From the NCBI RefSeq assembly GCF_030247195.1, contig NC_080672.1, forward strand, positions 305,753,115-305,817,114: a DNA stretch of 64,000 nt. The letters are read 5' to 3'. The translations under genes were made by a program, and so were the position numbers. This DNA is from Topomyia yanbarensis (taxonomy: Eukaryota; Arthropoda; Insecta; Diptera; Culicidae). The notes below the pieces were generated by a model. It saw only the letters and a program-made list of their open reading frames with translations, searched no databases and was not told the DNA's origin. Positions 46,738 to 58,944 of this stretch are shown one piece after another. Each line of letters begins with the position of its first letter. The first letter of the stretch is position 1.

Positions 46738-49454
46738 TTAATATGTTGCAAAACAACAATAGGACCCTCGTTAAGCTCCCTTCGAGTTGGTTAATTTTCA
46801 TCATTTTCGGCACAGTTTACTGCCTCCTGTTATCGAAAGTGTGAATAACGGTGCAATTTAACGATTATACAACGTGAAGTGACTTATATAAACACATTAA
46901 ATGTGATCATGAATCGACCAAAGGGCCGAAGTCGCAATTATATCGAATCGAGAAAGATAGCTTCAGAAAATTAAATCGTATTTTAACAGTGTTTGCATAC
47001 TGCGCTTTCAAATGTATTGAAACACTTTGAAACAATACTAGTTTTCGGAAGCGTAACTAAAATGTTTTATATAATAACGTTTTCGTTGATAAAATTGACA
47101 AAAAAATATTTCGCCGAGTGTTGTTATGAAATGTTGATTAGGCCATATTCGAGTTGCCCTCTTGTCTTGACGACTCTCAATTTCGTCCTGCAGTGTCGCC
47201 AGAAAACAAAAATCAAATGTGGCTTTCGCCGTGCTCGCTGGAGAGGAAAATTTGTTATTCCCCCGGGGCGTAACAAGCATTTGTTTTTTTATTTAGGGCG
47301 ATTCTGTTTACGGACCTTGTAAACAATGATGCTGTTAGTTTCGCCCGTATACACTACCTTAGAAATACAGAGGCGTAACCCGCCTGGCGGTTTGTTTACA
47401 GTTGAAAGTGAAATCCGTCGTTTTGTTTTTTTATTATTTTCATGAAGTGTGAAATATTTATAAATGAGTTTTTATATTTTTTATGAAGTGTTTTTACTCC
47501 TCTTTAAGATATTAATCAAATCTCCGTTTGTGTACATTTGTTATTTAGGCCCATTTGTCGGTTCATGATCGATTTTTCGGCATACTTATGACTGACGCGA
47601 GTAGTGACAGTTTGTGAAAATGGAATTCCGGCACATGAAAAAAAATCTTTTCCCCACATCGATTCCCGATGCAAGGACAATAAAAGTGCACAGAAAACAT
47701 CTAGAAACACAGTGTACATTCTAAAAATAGTGAAAAATGGTTTTTTAGAGAAAAAAAAATCTATCCGAAAAGTGAAAAATACGGCAATAAGAAAAATTGG
47801 CATATTCAAATAATTGGCGTTTCACCAGCGACTAGCGACTACCAGATGTCGCCCCAAAATTCTTCGCACGAAAAATAGGTGGCAAACCAGCCGGTCGGTG
47901 CTCAGCTATTTTCGTCCGCGTCCCTTGTCACCTATTTTTGTTGGGTGTTTCATCAGCGGTGCTATCTATGAAAATGAGCCGCCTTGGATATTCAACTGTT
48001 TTGTTGGTTTCTTATTTTATTGCAAATGAGTAGAGGATTTTGTTCCTTTATATTCGGGATTGCAGATATTTTGTCGCATATAAATTTTGGGTGTTCGTTG
48101 ATGCGAGGGCACTGTAAGGGAACACGTATCCGCCGGTCGGCCAACTTTTCTTTGGACTGAGCAAACTAATTTCTATGTTTGTTTGGGGTTTGATTTACCA
48201 ACGGGGGAACTGATCCACAGAGCATTCAGTGTGCGTGGGGAGGACACATGGTCTTGTTGGAGTGGAATGATGACTTGAATCACGTATAAGGTTTGAGAGT
48301 TGACAGTTCGCGAGAGATATCGGGGACCGGTTGGCAATTACCTTCAGTTATGTCAGCACGAAGAATAAGTGTTTTGCTGTCATGTTCATTGGTTAGCTTT
48401 CAATTCTATCTCATGCCTCCACGCGAGCCTAGGTCTATTGATGACATTTGGTCCTTAGATCGGCTACTGGGTGCTGTCGGTCTTCTACCGATAGTGGCAG
48501 AATGAGAGGGTGCGAACGGATCTAGAATACAATACCGTAAAAATGAATAGTTGTTCGGAGGTCGGCTCCAATAGCACTTTGATTTGACTGGTATCGATGA
48601 TCGCGGGTCAATACGTACTGAAAATTCGCCGCGTCTGTTTAATGAATCTAATTTCAAGTTCCGTTATTGTTAACAAGTCCGTGCATCAAGTTAACGATCC
48701 TCTGTATTTCCCTTCAATGTTCGATATAATCGTTCGTATACGTGTATTTCACAAACAATCCGATATGGGAAATAGGAAATACTTTCGTTGATTTATAACA
48801 TCTCGAGCTATTATAACTCTGTATAACGTGTTATCACTCGGTATTTACACACAATTTACTCGACACAAGAAAAAATAAAGACGCAGGAAAATACCTTCTG
48901 TATAAGATTACGCATTTATCAAACGGTCGCCGGGTAAAATCAACACCGACACGATAGAAACCACGAAAAAAAATCGTCGCGTGATTGAATGTTTTCAAAA
49001 CAATATAAGCAGTGGTGCTTGTAGCCGGCTATCCGGAGTTCAAGTTGCTTATCTTGCTAATCGTATTAACCAACAAATGATAAATTTCTCAAATTCTCGG
49101 CAGCCAGCTGCATAGAGCAATTATTACATGATAACGTTATTGGCACACTTACCAACTCTCCTCTTCCCGTGATACATGTGGAGATTCTGAGGATTTCTCG
49201 GTCTCTAGTAGCAACATGTATCGGACTAACATTGCTTCCTTTCCCTGAAGATCTGCATTCGGACGTGGCCGGCGTCGGTATTGATCAGCATGCAGGGATC
49301 AATATAGATTCTACAATGTGGCTCATCATGTTATTCGCAAGAATGTTGTTCCAAAGAACATTTTTTCAACCTAGTTTGGTTCTGGTCAATAACGGAGTAA
49401 CAACTACGGGCGATCTCTTATGGTTATGCTTTAATATGTTGCAAAACAACAATA
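46738..49454. repeat. 24-bp direct repeat flanking a 2.7-kb segment
   Basis: The 24 bases at 46738-46761 (containing ATATGTTGCAAAACAACAAT) are repeated identically at 49431-49454. Sequences outside the repeats differ. The enclosed DNA includes a CpG-rich patch at about 47220-47420 and 47880-48600 but no recognisable ORF; it could hold a non-coding first exon or promoter, which I cannot demonstrate. Confidence 0.6.
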
Positions 49455-52400
49455 TACACAAAAGTTTCAAAAGAGCTATTTTTTTCCACTTTTTCCAATA
49501 GCATTGCAACCAATTTGACAGTTGGATTTGATAGAACTATTTCGAGTAACTTACTAGAATATTATAGTTACTATCTTAGTGTTTAGCTTGGCTTAAAACT
49601 ATGTGTGCGTGTAGAATTATTCATGCATTCACAACAGCTCATCACCGGCTAAAACGCTCCACCCATTGTTGTGAGGCATACCAACCATCCTCTTGTTGTG
49701 GGGCATATTAAAGACGCTGAATCCCTCTGAATTTAGTGGAATTTCGAATCAAAACCATTACATTGATCTTAGACAGCACGCATAAGAAAAAAATGGCATA
49801 CGACATTATCTAATCAATCAGATAAGATCCACTCAATTATCTCATAATCCGAGAGACCATCACTTTCCATGGAGTTCGATAAATGGATGGCTACCTCCCA
49901 AAGCTTTTGGTCTGCTTTTTCAAGAAAACTTGGTATCTCTATCTTTTTACCATATTTCATTGCATTGCAGGAGGACTGCGTTTGTAAGTATTAGTAATTA
50001 GTATTACAAATATTGATTTACGTATCATTCTGTATATTTTATCGCTTTTCGTTTTCTCCGTCAACTATGGAAACTGTTTAGACCTTGCTCACAGATTCAA
50101 TAAATTAGCTGTTAGTGTGAATTTCCAGCATTCTTCCGTGAAAGATCGAATTTGTTGTGTGTAAGATGTGGAGTCTATTTGAAACTAAATAATATACCAA
50201 ACAAATAGAAAGTCTATCCATTAAATGTTGCTGTAAATTATCCAGACCGTTGTTTTCGGATCAACTTACCGTTTGGCCACTATACTATGCTCTTTAGTAG
50301 AGAAACATTAAGGTACAAACTATTTTTTCTCCATTAAGGAGAATTGTTTAAACCCAAATTTGTGCGCGTGAAGGGCACAAAACCTATAACTAAATTAGTG
50401 ATGGAATTTGCGAAAACACTGGCTTGCTAAGCCAAACCAAGTTTCAATCTCATTAATTCTCATCAGCTTAATCGGAACTCCTTTCAGGATATCACGCAGG
50501 ACTAGTTGTTTGTTCGAAAACACAAATAGTGTTTTCGTTTTTGGATCTAGTATCAATTCGGCGCTAGCCTAGTCTTTTCAAGAAGATAGTATCGGATTCT
50601 GATGAGACGAAGTCGAAACTCAGATTTCATAACTATTTGCATTTTTTATGTTTTATTTTGAAGGGGAAGTCAAAATAAAACCGCACCTAAATATGTAACT
50701 CACATCATGTTGTAATTCACATAAAAGACCGTTAATATATCCACAACCCAAAATTATAGGAACTGTAATTTTATCATGCAAAAGTAAAGCAAAGGTTGTC
50801 CTACGATCCCACTAACACTCAGAATCCTTCCTTATTGGAACTTGAACGTACGATGATTAGCTTTCGAAACCAGTGCCGTACCCTCTGAATCGCCAGACCA
50901 GAGCAGTGGTTGTGTATTTGATGATATTTCATGAATTTTTGAAACGATGAACAGTGGCAGGGTGACACGGACTACCCCCGAATCACAAGAATGTTGATGG
51001 CTATACCGTGATATTTCAAAATAGTTACTGTTTATTTAACCACTTCATGCATACTAAATAAGAAATAAGAAGTAAATCATTTTAAGATACTCGGATAACA
51101 GTAATGCCTTGCTAGCTTCTGCTTTAGGGTTGTTTGAAACCGAAACTACAAATCTAAGTACATCGTTTCACCATCAGTGAGTATGTTGATTTTCTAGCGA
51201 AGGGTCGCCTCAACTACACCTCAAAGAAAAGCGTTTTTAATAGACGGTTTGCTAATAACTATGTTTGTCTTGTGATTCCGATGATTCATCAATGAACGCC
51301 TTCAACAGCTCATGTTTGAAACACGGCAACCTCTTTTATCAACTTTGCGATGCAGATGAAAGAACTGCCTTTTGTGCATAACAACCACATTTACCCACTT
51401 TCTGCAACAGCACAGATTTTCGGGAATTTCAGATTGAACCTCGTCGTTACGGCGTATACGCACGGTTTGAAGCAGTGATTCAGCATCATACTAGCTGTTT
51501 GCAATTCACGCTAGGCCTATGAACAGCGCAATCCTACCAGCAACAGAAGCAGCAGTAATCTTGATCAAGCTTCCAAGAGTAGTAACGGTAATGAAATAGA
51601 TCCGGTCAGAAATATTGCCTCTATATCAAACAATGATGTATGTGTAACGCTTATGAGTAGGTATGATAATAAGGTCTGTGTTAGAAAAAGTGTTGCTCAA
51701 GCTTGCGAGAAGTATATCTCTTGAAACTTTTTTTACAAATTGCAATAGTGTACTTAGATTTCAATAGTGTACTTTCAAAATACACAATAAATTTGAGAAC
51801 AATATTTTATTGACAATGATCTGAATCGATTGATGGTCTAGTTATGAAAGTCCGTTAACACTGGAGCGTATGCGAAAGCTGCATCTGTATTACAACATTA
51901 TCACAATGATCTCACAATAATACGAACTTTTGAATGGTGTAGATTTGGAACAAAAAATAAGTTTCTAGCACTTTTTAAGTTGGACTTGTATGAATCGATT
52001 GGTCGATAAAAAGCGGAAATCCATCAACAATTAACAAGGCTGAATTCGTTAAAAAATATGCCATAATCCTACAGTGGTTTTGGTCTTTGGCACCATCCGC
52101 ACGTTTTTGGCGACATACCATTCCTTGGCATTCTTACCGCAAAGCAATACCGGAACAATCGTATTACTTCAGCAAAAGCCAGAGGTACAAACAGCCTAAT
52201 AAACCAGATATTAGCGAATTTCGATAGTATCATATGCTTGGAAATGTCTACCTTTCCCCTCCGATTAAAACTCCTGATCAGGAAGCTATTTGAAATCTGC
52301 CCTAACAGGCTTCGTTTTATTATTCAGAAGTTCTTGCTCTTTGAGCTATTCTTTGTTAACGAGATGGTTGGTTCCTTTGAATTTACTATTGTAGAGTTGT

Positions 52401-53104
52401 AAATAACAGCAATTTTATTGTGCGAATTTATCGAAATACTGCCGAGTTTCTTGACTCCAAAAAAATGTTTCTCAAGTTCGGACTGAACTTCAAAACTTCT
52501 GAGCTATTGCTTTTTTTTGGTTTCGTTTCCCAAAAATAAAATAAATTTTAAAAATCATTTGCATTTTAAGCAGTAAGTTGTGATCTCATAACCCTAACAT
52601 GTATTCCACTCCTCGATGAATACATTTTAACAAAGTTTACGCAAAAAGCGAGGGATTTGATCAAGATGCAGACTTTCAAATGACAACTCGAATCTTTGCG
52701 TGCATCCAAGACATTCTTCGACTGTATTTGTGGTACTTTACTTTGTATTACTGCAACAGTCTAATGTTCCCTTCTCAGGATATCAAACTAACATTTATGG
52801 GTGGGATATTCGATCTGATAGTAAAGCGTGGCAAGATCAAAATTTTGTTCCTGCGGGTCACAAAAAAATCATTGTAAAATATTCGAAACATGATTATATA
52901 TTGTCTCTTATATGAAAACCTATTCACAATATTCCCACCAACAAATGCACTGTTTGCTTGTTGAATTCAGTACGCTGAATATATTTTATATTAAAAGTTG
53001 ACATATTGAAAATGAGAAAGGAAACTATTTCGGGAGTGGGGTGTAATATAGTTTAAAAGATATCACACACTATTATATCTTAAGATAAAATTATCTACTA
53101 GTGA
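49455..53104. other. AT-rich intergenic region, no gene recognised
   Basis: About 3.6 kb without an ORF, RNA gene or clear repeat. Around 50365-50390 GCGCGTGAAGGGCACAAAAC resembles part of the 326-bp unit at 11.4-12.5 kb (GCGCGTTAAGGGCACAAGAC), and CTAGTTGTTTGTTCGAAAAC nearby may be a further diverged piece. Confidence 0.45.
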
Positions 53105-56100
53105 TAGGGGAGACCAGGGCTAATTGTCGGTGTGTTCAGTTATCGTTTTTACCGCTTTGATGTAGCTAGATCTTGCAAAATAGAACACGTGGCATAAAAG
53201 AGCAGACTATTGGCAACAATTCTTAATTTTAATAAAGTGTTTTAAGCATTGTCTCATTTTTAGAAACAAAAATATGTGACGCGGAAAACCCGCCAACTTG
53301 CTCCGGCCCCGGGGTAAGTTGGCGGTATGTATGAATGCGCCAAAAACTAAGTAATCAAATAGAGATTTATTTACTTCAAGGGCCTTTTGAAACGTGCTGA
53401 ATATCTTTTCAAGATTTTCCGTATATTAATCAACATTTACTATTATATTTCATTATATGCATTTTGACTTTGACGTGTACTCCATATTCAAAAGCAAATT
53501 TTCGAAGTTCTTCAAGCGATCGGCCGAAGTAAATGCCTCCTGCATTGACAAGATAAACAAGAAAAAGATTTTCTTACTTTAACATGAATTCCAGAAATAA
53601 TATTTGTTGACTTTTTTTGCACTGTAAATAATACCGCCAACTTGCCCTGCGTGCAGCATTGCCAACTTACCCTAACCGCATATTTTATAAAAAAAACTAT
53701 TTAAAAATAACTTTTGTTCGTGGGTAGATGTAATAGCTATACGGATACTGAAAGCTCTTTTCACGCGCTATCGAAAAATATAATCATTCGGGATTGAAAA
53801 TCACCCTAAATAACACAAAGTAATTAAAATTTAGAAAATTTACTTGATATGCTCGAAAACACAATATCGCCCATAACTTCTACAAAACTATACGTTTTTT
53901 CGAGAGATGTTCTACTGGAGCTGTAGAGCTAAGTTCTCGGAAGAGCTCCCCGTCAGAACCACATACTACGATTTGCAGACGAGACAGGCAATGGCGCTCA
54001 AACACTGCTTTACGCCAATTGTAGCGGACCGTTATTCTGAATGTGATATTCATTGTACGGATCAGGTATGTGCGGGCATAGGGACTCGCGATCGCGTGTA
54101 TCATCGCGAAGGGCTCGAATATTTGTACGTTAACGTGTTCGATCGCGTGTGCGTTTGTATGTCGCGTGTGTTAACGTGTATGTAACTTCACGTGTATAAA
54201 TTCTATTTTATAACCGTGTGTCTTTCGCATATTCGCGTGTGTTCATGGATAATCGCTCGTGGACCGTGAATCTAATACTTTATTTTTGGTGTACGGCTAA
54301 GATGCTAAAAGAAATTGAGAATTTCCGTATCACTACAGTTCCCAGTGATGTTGTCTATAGGATATAAGCTTTATTTTTTGATTGGTCCTGGTGTATGGAC
54401 CTAAGTTGCTAGGACAGAGAGTAATGGTTTCCGGACGTGATCAATTCATGAGCGCGCGAAAATGGACGTTTGTAGGTTCGCGTGTGAGACAGCGTTTGAA
54501 ACTTCGTAGGTGCTAAAACGTTCTTCTTATTACCGGGGTGTTATAAGGTTTGCGCGATCGCGAACGTAGGTGTGCGTTGTTAATCGCGAAAGGCGTAAGC
54601 GTTCGTATGTTAACGCGTTTGTCACATGTGCTCGCGTTCATGTGACTTAGCGTGTACAAATTTATAGGAGCTGAGACATCCACTTTATCACCGGGATATT
54701 ATCATGTTTACGAGATCGCTGGTGTAGGTTCCGTGGATGGTCGCGAAGGGCTCAAGCATTTGTATATTAACGTGTTTGTCACGTGTATGTGACTTCGCGT
54801 GTATAATTTCGATTTCATAAAGATGTAGCATGTATTCTTGTTTGATCGCGCGCGAACCGTGAATCTGATGCTTAATTTTTAGTGTATGGTACAGATGGTA
54901 GAAGAGAGTCCGTTTCCTATATCACTAGAGTTCCAGATCATGTCACCATGGAACGTGTTGTTTAGTGAATATAACTTTTTTGATTGGTTCAACTGAAGAC
55001 ATTAGTCCATACTGCTTGGACCGAGGTAAGACTTCCGGACGTGCCCGTTTCATGATCGCGCGAGTGGTGGGTAAATGTTTGAGACAGCGTTTAGAAGTGT
55101 ATAAATTAACCGATACTATGGTATACATCAGTAATGGAAAAGCAAACAAATAAATGTGCAAAAGTACAGACTAATGAAGTAAAATAGAAAAACACATGTA
55201 ACATGCAATCAAACTCGTCTAAATGCAGCAAATGTTTTATATTTACCATTAACGACAATTGCATGCTGTTAGACTTTCATCATGCTATGCTGGTCGGGAA
55301 TGGATGTCTCACGTGCGTCGGTAAATTCATTATACCCTAATTTATCCAATCCGACTTTCCCGAATGAATAGAACCAAATGCAAAAATTGAACACCAGTAG
55401 TATTAGCCACTATTCTATCATATACGCCAGTTCTGCATACATTCCCTGACCCAACTGTCACTGTACTCAGACAAACACATGCATAGATAAACATACGACT
55501 AGCACATAACAATTGTACACTAGTACGAAAAACTACGATTATTACAAAGCGATAACTAATAGGTCTCTACCTATGTATTTATTAAATTAATTTAATTATT
55601 AAAATAATTTAATTAGTATATGCACGATGACGAATTCGACCGATAAATGGACACACACTGTCAGCCCCGTCCACGAATATCGCCATAAAATTGTGGAACA
55701 ATATTTGCAAACACGGCACACAGCAAAAGTCAATGCACTTCGACCCGCCAGTCGGCCACATCACCGCGCACAGACCAGTGGTTGAGCGTTTGTATGCGCA
55801 GGTGCAGAGTATGAAGAAACATAGAACATAAAAAAGGCGCATAAACCCTCTCGGTCTCCTCGATGCACAACTATCGAGGCGTAATGCAATAACCATCTTA
55901 AAGCAGTTGATCTTTAACGCTGATGCACGCAATATGCCTGATGATGTTTGCAATACCGTCAAACCCCTCAACCTTGGGGAGGGAACTTCTACAAAACGAA
56001 ACGTTTTGCAACAAAAATACATTGGATAATGGGTTTCACATAACTTGAGGTACACAAGAAGAAGCAGCGCTATATGTCTAATAGAAACAGAGAAAAAGGG

Positions 56101-56147
56101 ATTCCGCCAACTTATCCCAACCGCCAACTAGCCCCGAGCTCCCCTAC
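53105..56147. mobile_element. Composite TIR element with AGTTGGCGG motifs
   Basis: The left terminus reads TAGGGGAGACCAGGGCTAAT and the inverted right terminus TAGGGGAGCTCGGGGCTAGT. The core GGGG-AAGTTGGCGG motif recurs in both orientations at about 53289-53304, 53312-53326, 53636-53650, 53662-53676, 56104-56118 and 56121-56135; the first two form a palindrome of about 37 bp. This suggests several related MITEs nested or joined. The interior contains the CGCGTG-rich repeat family and no transposase. The 172-codon frame at 55609-56127 (-) shows no motif. Confidence 0.6.
53880..55060. repeat. CGCGTG-rich dispersed repeat family, copies 1 and 2
   Basis: Segments at about 54190-54420 and 54790-55000 share the order CGTGTATAA-TTC, GATCGC or ATCGC, GACCGTGAATC, ATACTT, GTGTACGG and GATTGGTCC; a third copy is at about 60720-60960. 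The start (TACTGGAGCTGTAGAGCTA, 53910) is repeated at 56216. Within each copy the words TTAACGTGT, GTCACGTGT and TCGCGTGT recur at short intervals. Confidence 0.6.
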
Positions 56148-56480
56148 TCTAGTGTAGCTGTGAAATTCTGCTCTGAACTTGTTGAAAACAATGATTTTTT
56201 TTCAAGAGTTGTCCTACTGGAGCTGTAGAGCTAGGATCTTGTAAGGACTCCCCGTCAGAATCACTCACTACGATTACATGGGTATGCAATGTATGGGTCA
56301 GATGAGCGCGCGTATGGATACTATCGCGTGGGAATGAGCGTTTATTTGTGCGCGCTTGAAACCGCAGTAATCAGATAATAAGTGTTATAGCGTTCACTAA
56401 ATAATCGGGGCGTTTTTGTATCTGCGAAATCTTAGACGCAGTTGTGCGTGGTTGATCGCAATTGCATGTTCATTTTTTTA
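56148..56480. repeat. Further copy of the TACTGGAGCTGTAGAGC repeat
   Basis: The sequence from about 56200 (GTCCTACTGGAGCTGTAGAG, then CTCCCCGTCAGAATCAC) matches 53907-53975 directly. Followed by GCGCGCGTATGG and CGCGTGGGAATG sequence of the same CGCGTG family. Confidence 0.65.
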
Positions 56481-56980
56481 ATGTAGAATACATTTAAGCT
56501 TTCAATATAGGGGTCCCGTTTCAAAATATCGGCTGCGGCGCCGCGTCAGATTTTGAACGTTAATAACTTTTATCATACTTAACAGAATGATTTGATTTTT
56601 AGGCCAATTTGTTGCAAATATGTTCCTCTATGCTGTATTAAAATTTGAAGTATGTATAACATGCACTAATAACAAAAAAAATGTGTTTTGAAAAATCTTT
56701 CGAAAACGACTCGGAAAAGTGAAAATTTTCAGCCCATCCCGCACAGAGCCGTCAAAATGGTGGACCAACCGAACAATAAAATAATGAAAAGTTTATATAT
56801 AGGTCCACTACATGTTTGTTCCTATGGTTATTCGCATTGGGTTGCTTGACGAGAGCAGTTGGTGGGGGAAAGACGGCATATTCCTTTGGTTAGGCCATTA
56901 GAAGCCGGACGGAAAGGAAAGGCTCATGCACGGCACGAGAACGAGCGAGAAAGCGATAGTAGTGCATATTAGCGCGATTA

Positions 56981-57020
56981 TATAAATATCTGTCGGTCGG
57001 TTTTTCTCATCATTCGTATT
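56981..57020 (+). promoter_or_regulatory. TATA box and initiator-like region of H3 unit 1
   Basis: TATAAATATC at 56981 is followed about 30 bp later by TCATCATTCGTATTCG. The downstream part (GGTCGGTCGGTTTTTCTCAT) is conserved in units 2 (about 58087) and 3 (about 59086), while their TATA box has decayed to CATATATGAATA. Confidence 0.6.
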
Positions 57021-57378
57021 CGTTCAAGCACTAGCAAGTAGCCAGTCCACCGAAGGAAAGCAGTTGGCAATGACGACGGCGGAAAAAGTGCCCCAGCTAC
57101 TGGTGACTCATCGCAACCCGATCAGGAACTGTCGACCTGCAAGAATTTCGCCCCAACTAAAGGGCAACAGAGTAGGCTATCGTTCCAGCGTCTGGGTCGT
57201 GAGATTGTGCAGGACTGCAAAATCGAGCCACGCTTACAAAGCTCAGTCGTAATGATGCCCCGAGAAGCCAACGATGCCTACTTGGTCGGTTTGTTCGAGG
57301 ATGCAAAATAGTGCTTTGTGGCTCACCGTGTCCGCGGGGAGTGCGTCTGAATTATGCTCCCGCAATAAAACAATAAAC

Positions 57379-57394
57379 GGTTCTTTACAGGACC
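57379..57394 (+). promoter_or_regulatory. Histone mRNA 3' stem-loop, unit 1
   Basis: GGTTCTTTACAGGACC: six-pair stem with one T-G wobble and a four-base loop, the replication-dependent histone 3'-processing signal. The loop has A in place of the consensus pyrimidine. Confidence 0.8.
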
Positions 57395-57929
57395 AATTAA
57401 TTGTGTTGTAATAAGAGTTAAACTGAAATTTACATTTTATGGTGTATAACAAATAATTTTCAGAAAGCTATATAAAAAATACGATGTGTGGAAAGAAAGA
57501 GAATTTAAATTATCCTCTCTTGCTCGTTTTCGTGCACTGCTTTTCCATTCCTTTCTGCTGCTACTACCATCATAACTAAAACGAATGTGCGTGTTCCCCC
57601 AGCCAGCAATTGGCCAGTGTTGTCACAATTGCATGTCGCTATTACAATTTGAATTATTTTATTGATCCTCTCTAGTATTGATAAAATATAGAACGTGCAA
57701 AGTACACTAGTCGCATGCTTTTATTCGAACTTTTTGGCAGCCTCCGTTGATTAACTGCATAAATCGATTTGTTTGTGCAGCTCCTTGCTAGTAGCAAACT
57801 AAATAGCCTTTATCAGCGCTAACAAATAACACGAAAGAATTTAAATTTGTGAAAATCATTTCCTTCTTTTCAAATCTGCAGCATTCTTTGAAAATATTGT
57901 TTGAATGTTTTTATTGAAAAACTGAACAT

Positions 57930-58378
57930 GCAAGTTTGCTAGGACTAGATTGAAGGCGATGGAAAGACAGAATATTCGTTTTGGTTATGCTAGTATTGGT
58001 AGCCGAACGGAAAGGAAAGGCACAGGAATGGCACGAAAACGAGCGAGAGCGATAGTAGCGCTTTCTCGTGTGTTCATATATGAATATTGGTCGGTCGGTT
58101 TTTCTCATCATTCGTATTCGTTCAAGCACTAGCAAGCAGCCAGTCCACCGAAGGAAAGAAGTTGGCGATGACGACGGTCGGAAAAAGTGCCCCAGCTACT
58201 GGTGACTCATCGCAACCCGATCAGGAACTGTCGCCCTGCAAGAATTTCGCCCCAACTAAAGGGCAACAGAGAAACTAATCTGTGTTCTAATAAGAGTTAA
58301 AGTGGTTCACCGTGTCCGCGGGGAGTGCGTCTGAATTATGCTCCCGCAATAAAACAATAAACGGTTCTTTACAGGACC
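57930..58378 (+). pseudogene. Histone H3 pseudogene, unit 2
   Basis: Repeats the unit 1 promoter-proximal sequence and the N-terminal H3 part from 58123 (CAGTCCACCGAAGGAAAG, GAAAAAGTGCCCCAGCTACT) with the same missing four codons. After about 58275 the whole central H3 region is deleted and replaced by a short CTAATCTGTGTTCTAATAAG segment that resembles 3' flanking sequence; the reading then rejoins the GTGTCCGCGGGGAGTGCG end (stop at 58334) and the stem-loop GGTTCTTTACAGGACC at 58363-58378. The unit is about 1,098 bp downstream of unit 1. Confidence 0.85.
58363..58378 (+). promoter_or_regulatory. Histone mRNA 3' stem-loop, unit 2
   Basis: Identical to the unit 1 stem-loop, with the T-G wobble pair and TTAC loop. 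Confidence 0.8.
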
Positions 58379-58944
58379 AATTAATTGTGTTCTAATAAGA
58401 GTTAAACTGAAATTTACATTTTATGGTGTATAACAAATAATTTTCAGAAAGCTATATAAGAAATACGATGTGTGGAAAGAAAGAAAGAGAATTTAAATTA
58501 TCCTCTCTCGCTCGTTTTCGTGCACTGCTTTTCCATTCCTTTCTGCTGCTACTACAATCATAACTAAAACGAATGTGCGTGTTCTCCCACCATCTCATGG
58601 CCAGTGTTGCCACAATTGCATGTCGCTATAACAATTTGAATTATTTTATTGATCCTCTCTAGTATTGATAAAATATAGAATATGCAAAGTACACTAGTCG
58701 CATGCTTTTTTTCGAACTTTTTGGCAGCCTCCGTTGATTAACTGCATAAATCGATTTGTTTGTGCAGCTCCTTGCTAGTAGCAAACTAAATAGCCTTTAT
58801 CAGCGCTAACAAATAAGACAAAAGAATTTAAATTTGTGAAAATCTTCTCCTTCCTTCTTTTCAAATCTGCAACATTCTTTGAAAATATTGAAAATGTTGT
58901 TATTGAAAAACTGAACATGCAAGTTTGCTAGCACTGGCCACTAA

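Larger units (their letters stand above)
56840..57400 (+). pseudogene. Histone H3 pseudogene, unit 1 with promoter and 3' stem-loop
   Basis: Core-histone H3 packages DNA in nucleosomes; here only a relic remains. CAGTCCACCGAAGGAAAG (57041), GAAAAAGTGCCCCAGCTACT (57083) and TTCCAGCGTCTGGGTCGTGA (57182) match the STGGK, KSAPATGG and FQRLVRE segments of H3, and GATGCCTACTTGGTCGGTTT (57269) matches [10 protein letters not shown]; the end GTCCGCGGGGAGTGCG matches RIRGERA before a stop at 57350. The 12 nt for residues 15-18 are missing, the start codon is lost, and a C-terminal segment is deleted. A TATAAAT at 56981 and TCATTCGT initiator-like sequence lie upstream; the 3' stem-loop is at 57379. 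Confidence 0.85.

Noticed and set aside
55609..56127. 172-codon minus-strand frame
   Set aside because: No domain, cysteine pattern or homology recognised; it overlaps the terminal repeat of a non-coding element.
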